From: an uncultured Oscillospiraceae bacterium
Lineage (GTDB): Bacteria; Bacillota; Clostridia; Oscillospirales; Oscillospiraceae
Length of the DNA stretch: 5,532 bases
Direction: 5' to 3'
Assembly: GCA_937915075.1 (NCBI GenBank)
Contig: CALDMA010000004.1
Coordinates: forward strand, 1-5,532
The position numbers were made by a program, and so were the translations under genes. Numbering within the stretch: position 1 is the first letter of the stretch; each line of letters opens with the position of its first letter. Of this stretch, positions 1 to 5,532 are shown piece by piece. Under the pieces are notes generated by a model, which had not been told where the DNA came from, did no database searches, and saw only the letters and a program-made list of their open reading frames with translations.

Positions 1-45
1 CAGTCGGAAAAATTATATAGTTTTTCTCTGTCCTCTTGACGGGAT

Positions 46-86
46 GCGGTTCAGAACGGGCGGCTTTCTTCTGCGCTTTTTTGTGT
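46..86 (+). terminator. Possible weak rho-independent terminator of an upstream gene
   Basis: GCG at 46-48 can pair with CGC at 74-76, and CAGAA at 52-56 with TTCTG at 69-73. This leaves a 3-base bulge (49-51) and a 12-base loop. The stem is followed directly by TTTTTT (77-82) and, after GTG, another T run. The stem is imperfect, so this may be chance. If real, it would end a + strand transcript entering from the left edge. No gene is visible in 1-179. Confidence 0.3.
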
Positions 87-100
87 TTTACAGGTCGTAT

Positions 101-125
101 ATTACCACATTTCGGGTAATTTTTC
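101..125 (+). repeat. Small inverted repeat followed by a T run in the leader
   Basis: ATTACC (101-106) and GGTAAT (115-120) form a perfect 6 bp stem with an 8-base loop, followed by TTTT and a C. The stem is AT-rich and weak. It could be a minor terminator or attenuator, or part of a binding site, but its size is also compatible with chance. TATATT at 98-103 overlaps its left edge and resembles a -10 box, though no convincing -35 box lies at the right distance. Confidence 0.22.
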
Positions 126-139
126 AAGTCTTGTCTTTT

Positions 140-172
140 CCTCGCCGGGGGTGTAGATAACATGGCGAGGTG
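140..172 (+). promoter_or_regulatory. Inverted repeat overlapping the ribosome binding site of the first gene
   Basis: CCTCGCC (140-146) is perfectly complementary to GGCGAGG (164-170), with a 17-base loop. The second arm supplies the AGG of the Shine-Dalgarno sequence AGGTG (168-172), which sits 7 bases before the ATG at 180. In RNA the hairpin would partly hide the ribosome binding site. As DNA it could equally be an operator with 7 bp half-sites. The repeat and the Shine-Dalgarno sequence are seen directly, while any regulatory role is inferred. Confidence 0.35.
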
Positions 173-179
173 AAAAGAG

Positions 180-626
180 ATGAATGAATTGATGATATTC
201 GGCGCTTTGTCCGCGCGGCGGACCGAACAGGCGCTGCTGCGCGGAAACGTCGTGACGGAGCGCTTTGGCCTGACGCTCACGCCGGAGCAATGCGGACGAT
301 TGCTGGCGCGCCGCGCCGAAGCCCTGCGGGAGACGGAGCGCATCGAGCCGGGCGAGGGCATCCTGCCGAAGCTGGCGGTCGCGCTGTGCGACTCGCCCTA
401 TGTCGGGCCGGAGAATTGGGAGGAAGCGCTCGGCGGGCTGACGGAGCTGTTCTACCACTTCAAGGGCGCGTGCGGTGAGCGGCTCGGCGACGACGAGCTG
501 CTCGCCGCGCTGGTGCGGCTATATAACGGCTGGGCGGGCGGCTGCGCAGACCGCATCGCCGATCTTGACGGCCGCGCGATGCTGCGCTTCGCGCGCATGG
601 GAAGGGTGGGGGACGATGACGAATGA
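180..626 (+). CDS. Hypothetical protein, probable DUF6323 family
   Basis: This encodes a 148-residue soluble protein with no signal peptide, membrane segment or recognisable catalytic motif, so it is probably cytoplasmic and mostly helical. Assignment to DUF6323 rests on remembered family pattern, not a search. The pattern is an N-terminal 'alternating Leu' helix, then a central stretch with E-A-L-R-E-T (residues 48-52 region), GEGILPKL (58-65) and the CDSPYV segment (70-75). An aromatic FYHF helix follows (91-94), and the acidic C-terminus ends GDDDE. The start at 180 is preceded by AGGTG at good spacing and fits the MNEL N-terminus. Its stop overlaps the next gene by 11 bp, so the two are very likely translationally coupled and work together. 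The function is unknown. Such DUF6323/DUF6179 pairs occur, as I recall, in Clostridia. Confidence 0.72.
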   Translation: MNELMIFGALSARRTEQALLRGNVVTERFGLTLTPEQCGRLLARRAEALRETERIEPGEGILPKLAVALCDSPYVGPENWEEALGGLTELFYHFKGACGERLGDDELLAALVRLYNGWAGGCADRIADLDGRAMLRFARMGRVGDDDE

Positions 627-1530
627 GCTGACGCGCCCGCTGACGGACGCTGAGGAGCGGCTGTGGCAGGAAAAGCTCGCCGCGCTGCTCGTGCGGCAGA
701 TCGCGCTCTACACCGCGAACGAAAGCAGCTCCGTGCCGGCTGCCGCCGCGCGGGAGCTGCTGCGCGGCGTGCTGTTTTTCCTTGCCGTGCCGGAGGAGCC
801 GGAGGCAAACAGCCTTTTGGAGAAGGCGGGGAGCCAATATGAGGCGGAGCGCACGGCCCGCATCCGCGCTTTGCTTCCGCTCGACCTTGCGGACGAGCTG
901 GCGCACGGGCAGCATCGCGTACAGCGGGATGCCGCGCTGACGCTCGCGCTTTGGCGAAAGGTCGCTGCGGCGCTGCCGCCGCTGGAGAACCGCTCGCTCC
1001 GCGATACGCTGCGGAGCATCGGCAGGGGCTTCTGCCGCTATGACACGCGCTTTTTCCCGCAGCGGTTCGATTGTGACATTGACTATCAGCTTGCCGTTTC
1101 GGTATCGGAGAGTCTGTCGGGAATAAATTATGTCAACCGCTATCTGACCCATCTGGCTGCTGAGAGCTTCCTCCTCTCGGCTCTGCCGCAGGACGGAGTC
1201 CGCGCGGTGCTGGAGCGCTCTTGTCCCGACTGGCGCGGGCTGTTGGTGAATCTCTACGCGCCGGCCGCGGCGAACGCGCTCGCCCGCACGCTCCTCGGCG
1301 GGGAGGGGCTGACGCTCTCGGACAGTGAGATCGACGCGCTCCGCGAGCGCTGGGAGCACGCGCGGCCCGAGCGGATCATGGCCGACCTGCTCACGGCGGC
1401 GGATGCGCTCGCGGAGCGGCTCGCCCTCCCGCGCGGCGCGGGGAAATATCTGAGCGGCTTCGCCCGCGAGGTCGCCGTCCGCGCCGAAGGCCTGCGCGAC
1501 TGCGGCGGCCTGCGGGGACTGTTTGTATGA
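616..1530 (+). CDS. Hypothetical protein, probable DUF6179 family
   Basis: This encodes a 304-residue soluble, helix-rich protein without signal peptide or membrane segments. The frame stays open upstream to 475, but the ATG at 616 is the sensible start: a purine-rich GGGTGGGGG lies just before it, and it overlaps the previous stop by only 11 bp. Two segments recall DUF6179: YTANESSSVP near residues 32-41, and a distinctive block at 147-185. That block contains FFPQRFD, DIDYQL (154-159), GINYVNRYL (169-177) and a following conserved-looking ESFLL (183-187). The rest is Ala/Leu/Arg/Glu-rich helix with no visible enzyme motif. Its reaction or partner is unknown. Coupling to the upstream gene suggests the two products form a complex or act in one process. 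The family name is from memory and the full-length family size was not checked, so an N- or C-terminal shortening cannot be excluded. Confidence 0.72.
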   Translation: MTNELTRPLTDAEERLWQEKLAALLVRQIALYTANESSSVPAAAARELLRGVLFFLAVPEEPEANSLLEKAGSQYEAERTARIRALLPLDLADELAHGQHRVQRDAALTLALWRKVAAALPPLENRSLRDTLRSIGRGFCRYDTRFFPQRFDCDIDYQLAVSVSESLSGINYVNRYLTHLAAESFLLSALPQDGVRAVLERSCPDWRGLLVNLYAPAAANALARTLLGGEGLTLSDSEIDALRERWEHARPERIMADLLTAADALAERLALPRGAGKYLSGFAREVAVRAEGLRDCGGLRGLFV

Positions 1531-1571
1531 AAAGGGCGCGGCCGCTTTTCGGCGGCCGCGCCTGCATTTTG
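1531..1571. terminator. Bidirectional rho-independent terminator between convergent genes
   Basis: A perfect 11 bp stem, GGCGCGGCCGC (1535-1545) with GCGGCCGCGCC (1552-1562), encloses a 6-base TTTTCG loop. On the + side it is followed by TGCATTTT. On the - side it is followed by CTTTTC, from the AAAA at 1530-1533. It lies immediately after the + strand stop at 1530 and 24 bases beyond the - strand stop at 1587. It can therefore serve both transcription units, although the T tract is short on each side. Confidence 0.8.
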
Positions 1572-1586
1572 TAAGAAGATCTGCGC

Positions 1587-4529
1587 TTACGCGAACAGAT
1601 AGCTGTACTTGTCGCGGATGGTAAAGATCAGCGCCTCGATATCCACCGGCAGATCGTTGTCGGAGGTGGAGAGATCGTAGTCGCGCTCCTCCGCCATGCG
1701 GACGCGGACATGGTCGGCATCGAGGAAGAGAACACCGGGGTTCTTGCTCTCCGCCATGTCCTCCGCCGTCTGGAAGAGGGTGAACTTGTCGTGGCACGGC
1801 TCGCTGGCATAGGGGCAGAACTGCGTGCAGTTGCCGCACTCGTTGCACATCTTGTCGACGTGGATGATCTGGTGACTCTCGTCGGGCATGACGACGGCGA
1901 CGTTCGCGCGGTTCGGGCAGGAGTCCACGCAGTTCTCGCAGACGGTGGAGCACTGCAGGCAGCGCTCGCCCTCGCACTTACCGGACATCCTGAGAACGCC
2001 GTGCTTGGCGATGGCGTCGGACTCGGTGATGAACGCCTGTGCGGGGATCTCATACTCGTAGGGAGCGCCGACCACGGCTTCGGCGAAGCGGGCGGCGTCG
2101 GCAATGCCCTCGACCACGGTCGCGGGGCCGCGGTGCGCGTCGCCCGCGCAGTACACGCCCTCAAGGTTGGTCTGGAACGCGGGGCCCTTGCGCTCCATCT
2201 CGATGCCGTTTGCGGCCATGAGGTCGGAATCGACCTGCTCGCCGACGGCGGAGAGGACGAGGTCGCAGGGGATGGAGAACTGCTCGCCGGACTTCACGGG
2301 GCTGCGGCGGCCGGTCTCGTCCGGCTCACCGAGCACCATCTTGTCGCACAGCAGCATACCCTTGGCCTGCTTGACGGGGGCGGCCAGCTCGATGAACTCC
2401 ACGCCCTCGTCGATGGCGAGCTGCAGCTCGTGCTCGTCGGCGGGCATGAACTTCTTGGTGCGGCGGTAGAGGATGGTCGCGTGCGCGCCCATGCGCTTGG
2501 CGACGCGGGCGGCGTCCATGGCGGTGTTGCCTGCGCCGACGACCACAACGTGGCCGGAGAGGTTGGGCTTGACCTGCTTCTTTTCCTTCTTCATCCACTC
2601 GATGACGCCCTGCACGTTGCCCTCGATGTCGAGCTTGCCGGCCTTCCACGCGCCGGTGGCGAGGAGGATATGGGTGTAGCCCATTTCCTTGAGCTCCGCG
2701 ACGGAGGGAGCGGGTTTGCCGCACTTGACCTCAACGCCGTAGCGCAGCATCAGGGCGATATCCTTGTCGATGGCCTCGTCGGAAATGCGGAAGGCGGGAA
2801 TGACGTAGCGCGGCACGCCGCCGAGCTTGCGCTCGCGCTCGAAGATGGTAGTCTCGATGCCGGCGCGGCCGCAGAAGTACGCCGCGGCGATACCGGTCGG
2901 GCCGCCGCCGATGATGGCGACGCGCTTGCCCTCGACGCGCTCGGGCTGCTTGATGGACGCCATCAGGGCATTGTAGCCCTTTTCGGCGGCGAGGAGCTTG
3001 GTGTCGCGGATGTGGACGCTCTCCTCATAGAAGTTGCGGGAGCACTTGCCCTGGCAGCGGTGCGCGCAGATGGTGCCGGTGATGAACGGCAGGGCGTTCT
3101 TTTCGGTGATGAGCTTGAGCGCGGGGCCGTAGAGACCCTTGCGGCACAGCTCGATGTACTCGGGGATATCCTGCTCGATGGGGCAGCCGCCCTTGCAGGG
3201 CGCGGTGAAGCAGTCGAGCCAGGGCACCTGCTCGGTGGACTTGCGGCTGGGCAGGGGCTTGATGGGCTTGAGGTGATGGTAATTCGTGCGGGCGGAGGCG
3301 GCGAGGTCGGAGATCGCGGCGGAGTCGGTACCGGCAAAGGCGCGGTACTCCATCGGCTCGACCTTCTCGACCATCTGGCGCAGACGGTTGTAGCCGCCCG
3401 GCTTGAGGATCGTGGTGGCGACGGTGATGGGCCAGATGCCCGCGGCAAAGAGCTTATCGCAGTTGAAGTATTCCGCGCCGCCGGCGAAGGAGATACGCAT
3501 TTTGCCGCCGAACGCGCGGGAGATGCGGCTGCACATCTCGATGGTCAGCGGGAAGAGGCTGCGGCCGGACATATACATCTCGTCGTTCGGCAGCTCGCCG
3601 CGCGTGGTGTCCACGGGGAAGGTGTTGGAGAGCTTGAGACCGAACTCCAGACCCTCCTTGTCCGCGAGCTTCTGCAGGCGCTCGAACATGGGCACCGCGT
3701 CCTCCCACTGAAGGTCCTCGTTGAAGTGGTGCTCGTCGAACACGATGTAGTCATAGCCCATGGAGTCGAGGATGCTGCGCGCGGTCTTGTAGCCGAGGAT
3801 GGTGGGGTTGCACTTGACGAAGGTGTGCAGATGCTTTTCATGAAGCAGGTAGCTCGCGATGCGCTCGATCTCCTGCGGCGGGCAGCCGTGGAGCGTGGAG
3901 ACGGTGACGGAGCGGGACACGCGCGGAGAGATGTGCGCGATGAAGTCCTTCTCGGCGGGGAAGAGCTCGGCGAGCACCTTTTTGCATTCCTTGAACTGAG
4001 GAGTCTTGCTCGCGTCCATCATGTTGTCGATGTAGCTGTTGACCTTGCGGCCCTTGATGCCCTCTAAGTCGTAGCCGACGGACATATTGAACACGAAGCC
4101 GTCGGGATCGCCGAGGCCGTAGACCTTGCTGATGACCTTGAGCGCGCACCAGGCCTTGATGTACTCGTCCTGCGCCTGCGCTACGGTCAGCTCGGTGGAC
4201 CACTCCTGGTTGTAGCCCTCGTCGGCGGCGAGGATGCAGGGACGGGGCACGCAGGCGGCGAGGTCGGCGCCGTCCATCTTCTGCACGGTCTTGACCTCAA
4301 AGAAGCGCGCGCCGGCGAAGTAGGCGGCGATGATGTTCTGCGCGAGCTGGCTGTTGGGGCCGGCGGCGGGGCCGAACGGCGTCTCGATGCGCTCGCCGAA
4401 GATGGGCAGGCTCTTGCCCGTGGCCTCATACTTCTTGTGGACGCCGAAGATGTCGCCGCTCTGGGCGTACTCGGTCACGACCCAATTCATCAGGGACGCG
4501 AACGGAATGGGATACATTTTCTCAGACAT
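1587..4529 (-). CDS. ygfK: YgfK-family flavin/iron-sulfur oxidoreductase (annotated 'putative selenate reductase subunit')
   Basis: This encodes a 980-residue multidomain cytoplasmic redox protein. Residues 1-400 look like a dihydroorotate-dehydrogenase-type TIM barrel: PFGPAAGP (51-58), FFEVKTVQ (76-83), HGCPPQEI (214-221), and SFAGGAEYF (347-355) with ATTILKPGGY (371-380). Residues 440-496 form a GltD-like Fe-S region with Cys 440, 445, 449, 488, 492 and 496. Residues 535-820 hold the FAD/NAD(P) modules: GGGPTG (541-546), GAGNTAMDAA (665-674) and GVYCAGDA (791-798). A C-terminal ferredoxin-like domain has Cys 857, 860, 864, 867 and 871, then 895, 898, 901 and 905, enough for two 4Fe-4S clusters. 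The start at 4529 has AGGAGG seven bases upstream. The longer open frame up to 4880 overlaps ssnA and is not used. There is no in-frame TGA, so no selenocysteine. YgfK was linked genetically to selenate reduction in E. coli and co-occurs with selenium-dependent molybdenum hydroxylases. A purine-ring or electron-transfer role is my inference from architecture. It is the second gene of an operon with ssnA. Confidence 0.93.
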   Translation of the reverse strand: MSEKMYPIPFASLMNWVVTEYAQSGDIFGVHKKYEATGKSLPIFGERIETPFGPAAGPNSQLAQNIIAAYFAGARFFEVKTVQKMDGADLAACVPRPCILAADEGYNQEWSTELTVAQAQDEYIKAWCALKVISKVYGLGDPDGFVFNMSVGYDLEGIKGRKVNSYIDNMMDASKTPQFKECKKVLAELFPAEKDFIAHISPRVSRSVTVSTLHGCPPQEIERIASYLLHEKHLHTFVKCNPTILGYKTARSILDSMGYDYIVFDEHHFNEDLQWEDAVPMFERLQKLADKEGLEFGLKLSNTFPVDTTRGELPNDEMYMSGRSLFPLTIEMCSRISRAFGGKMRISFAGGAEYFNCDKLFAAGIWPITVATTILKPGGYNRLRQMVEKVEPMEYRAFAGTDSAAISDLAASARTNYHHLKPIKPLPSRKSTEQVPWLDCFTAPCKGGCPIEQDIPEYIELCRKGLYGPALKLITEKNALPFITGTICAHRCQGKCSRNFYEESVHIRDTKLLAAEKGYNALMASIKQPERVEGKRVAIIGGGPTGIAAAYFCGRAGIETTIFERERKLGGVPRYVIPAFRISDEAIDKDIALMLRYGVEVKCGKPAPSVAELKEMGYTHILLATGAWKAGKLDIEGNVQGVIEWMKKEKKQVKPNLSGHVVVVGAGNTAMDAARVAKRMGAHATILYRRTKKFMPADEHELQLAIDEGVEFIELAAPVKQAKGMLLCDKMVLGEPDETGRRSPVKSGEQFSIPCDLVLSAVGEQVDSDLMAANGIEMERKGPAFQTNLEGVYCAGDAHRGPATVVEGIADAARFAEAVVGAPYEYEIPAQAFITESDAIAKHGVLRMSGKCEGERCLQCSTVCENCVDSCPNRANVAVVMPDESHQIIHVDKMCNECGNCTQFCPYASEPCHDKFTLFQTAEDMAESKNPGVLFLDADHVRVRMAEERDYDLSTSDNDLPVDIEALIFTIRDKYSYLFA

Positions 4530-4536
4530 CGTTGTT

Positions 4537-4542
4537 CCTCCT
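4537..4542 (-). promoter_or_regulatory. Ribosome binding site of ygfK
   Basis: On the - strand AGGAGG lies seven bases before the ATG at 4529. This perfect consensus fixes the ygfK start and rules out the 117-residue upstream extension that would run into ssnA. It sits inside the 26-base gap after the ssnA stop codon, where no promoter or terminator is visible, so ygfK is read from the ssnA transcript. Confidence 0.9.
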
Positions 4543-4555
4543 ATGTAATGTTTCC

Positions 4556-5532
4556 TTAATACTCGCAGTGGTTGAGGCTGCCCCAGAGCTTCTTCGCGGC
4601 CTCGAGGATGTGGGCGTTCTCGGCCTCCTCGTCGATGCCGACGAGCTGGCGGTCGAGCATGAGCGTCTTGCCGGCGGCGATGGTGGTCTGGCACTGGCGG
4701 CCTGTCATGCCGAAGATCATGTGGCCGTCGATGTTCGCGTCGGAGAACGGGGTGAACGGCTTGTAGTCCATCACGATGATGTCCGCCGCCGCGCCGGCCT
4801 TGAGCACGCCGAGCTGGTCGGGGAAATACTTCGCGCCGATCTTCGCGTTGTTCTTGAAGAGCATATCCGTGACCTCGCACCAGCCGACGTTGGGCAGGCA
4901 GTTCTGGCTGCGCTGGGAGCAGAGGGCGACCTTGAGGGATTCGAGCATATCGTTGGTGTAGGCGTCGGTGCCCATGCCGAGCAGGATGCCGCGCTTGTAG
5001 AGCTGGAGAACGGGGCAGATGCCGATGGCGTTGCCCATGTTGGATTCCGGGTTGTTCACGACCATCGTGCCGGTCTCCTTGATGATCTCCATCTCGGCGG
5101 TGTTGACGTGGATGCAGTGACCGAGGATCGTCTTGGGGCCGAGGATGCCGTGATCCTGAAGGCGCTGGACGGGACGGCGGCCGTAATTCTGGAGGGAATC
5201 GTACACGTCGTTCATGCCCTCGGAGACGTGGATGTGATAGCCGGTGCGGCCGTTGTTGGCCTCGACCATGCGGTCGAAGGTCTTATCGGAGATGGTGAAG
5301 AGCGCGTGGCCGCCGAACATCGCAGCGAGCATGGGATCCTTCTGCTTTTCGCAGTAGGTGATGAAGTCGGCGTTCTCGGCGATGGCCTGCAGGCACTTCT
5401 CCTCGCCGTCGCGGTCGGAGACCTCGTAGCACAGGCAGGAGCGCAGACCGAGGCGCTTGCTCTCCTCGGCGATGGTGTGCAGCGTGCCGGGGATCTCGCC
5501 GTAGCTGGCGTGATGGTCGAAAATGGTGGTGA
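4556..5532 (-). CDS. ssnA: SsnA-family putative aminohydrolase, 5' end outside the window
   Basis: The frame is open to the right edge, with the first whole codon at 5530-5528, and gives 324 residues. The family is about 440 long, so roughly the first 115-120 residues are missing, including the expected N-terminal His-x-His metal motif. SsnA belongs to the amidohydrolase superfamily, which hydrolyses C-N bonds, often deaminating heterocycles, with a TIM barrel and a metal ion. Visible family features, numbered in the fragment, are DHHAS (5-9), HIHVSE (99-104) and GHCIHVN (137-143). Further on are NNPESNMGNA and GMGTDAYTND around 160-195 with Asp 189, and DGHMIFGM followed by a DRQ segment near the C-terminus. 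His 99 or 101, His 138 and Asp 189 are the likely metal or catalytic residues. An internal ATG at 5332 is not the start, because homologous sequence continues upstream. The true substrate is unproven. Conserved linkage with ygfK and selenium-dependent molybdenum hydroxylases points to purine-type compounds. Confidence 0.93.
   Translation of the reverse strand, partial: TTIFDHHASYGEIPGTLHTIAEESKRLGLRSCLCYEVSDRDGEEKCLQAIAENADFITYCEKQKDPMLAAMFGGHALFTISDKTFDRMVEANNGRTGYHIHVSEGMNDVYDSLQNYGRRPVQRLQDHGILGPKTILGHCIHVNTAEMEIIKETGTMVVNNPESNMGNAIGICPVLQLYKRGILLGMGTDAYTNDMLESLKVALCSQRSQNCLPNVGWCEVTDMLFKNNAKIGAKYFPDQLGVLKAGAAADIIVMDYKPFTPFSDANIDGHMIFGMTGRQCQTTIAAGKTLMLDRQLVGIDEEAENAHILEAAKKLWGSLNHCEY

Noticed and set aside
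12..17. TATAAT on the - strand as a -10 box
   Set aside because: No -35 box is found at the proper spacing, and it would drive transcription out of the window with nothing to support it.
131..159. Possible promoter TTGTCT - 17 bp - TAGATA
   Set aside because: The spacing is right, but the -10 matches only half of the consensus, and it would start transcription inside the inverted repeat. It is not strong enough to annotate.
475..615. Upstream extension of the second DUF gene
   Set aside because: It overlaps the first DUF gene out of frame and has Cys/Ala/Arg-rich shadow composition. The ATG at 616 has a ribosome binding site and the usual short overlap.
460..1977. A 505-codon open frame on the - strand crossing both DUF genes, the terminator and the ygfK 3' end
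   Set aside because: It runs through a strong terminator, overlaps three genes in the wrong frame, and translates to Arg/Pro/Ala-rich low-complexity sequence.
1710..4067. A 785-codon open frame on the + strand opposite ygfK
   Set aside because: It is the antisense image of a strongly biased GC-rich gene. Its translation is a monotonous Ala/Gly/Leu/Val/Asp/Arg mix with no domain, while the - strand frame encodes a complete recognisable protein.
4530..4880. N-terminal extension of ygfK by 117 residues
   Set aside because: The extension is Arg/His-rich shadow sequence inside ssnA. The perfect AGGAGG before the ATG at 4529 and the family-like N-terminus settle the start.
1587..5532. Selenocysteine codon in ygfK or ssnA because of the selenium link
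   Set aside because: Neither reading frame has an internal TGA. The selenium connection is through a labile cofactor in partner enzymes, not selenocysteine in these proteins.

Overview
The window is a GC-rich bacterial segment with two convergent transcription units and no RNA gene, mobile element or CRISPR array that I can support. The coding regions have strong G/C bias at third codon positions. Together with the two DUF-type proteins and the ssnA/ygfK pair, this suggests a high-GC anaerobic gut Firmicute, for example an Oscillospiraceae-like clostridium. The taxonomic guess is an inference.

Left part (1-1530, + strand): an AT-richer leader (1-179) with several small inverted repeats leads into two overlapping genes, 180-626 and 616-1530. 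They encode small soluble proteins of unknown function that I assign, from remembered family patterns, to DUF6323 and DUF6179. The 11 bp overlap indicates translational coupling and a joint role. The ribosome binding site of the first gene lies partly in one arm of a 7 bp inverted repeat.

Middle (1531-1586): a perfect 11 bp GC-rich hairpin flanked by AAAA and TTTT lies between the two 3' ends and is probably a bidirectional terminator.

Right part (1587-5532, - strand): transcription runs from the right edge leftwards through the 3' three quarters of ssnA (an amidohydrolase, cut by the window edge) and then ygfK. YgfK is a 980-residue flavin/iron-sulfur oxidoreductase, usually annotated as 'putative selenate reductase subunit'. 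The genes are 26 bp apart and ygfK has a perfect AGGAGG site. In known genomes this pair sits with selenium-dependent molybdenum hydroxylases and purine-catabolism genes, so the rest of that cluster is expected beyond the right edge. YgfK has the modules of dihydropyrimidine dehydrogenase in a different order, so a ring-reducing role on a purine-type substrate looks more natural than selenate reduction.

I see no proven new system. The most interesting points are the domain permutation and apparently altered active site of YgfK, the uncharacterised DUF pair, and the possible structured leader in front of it.
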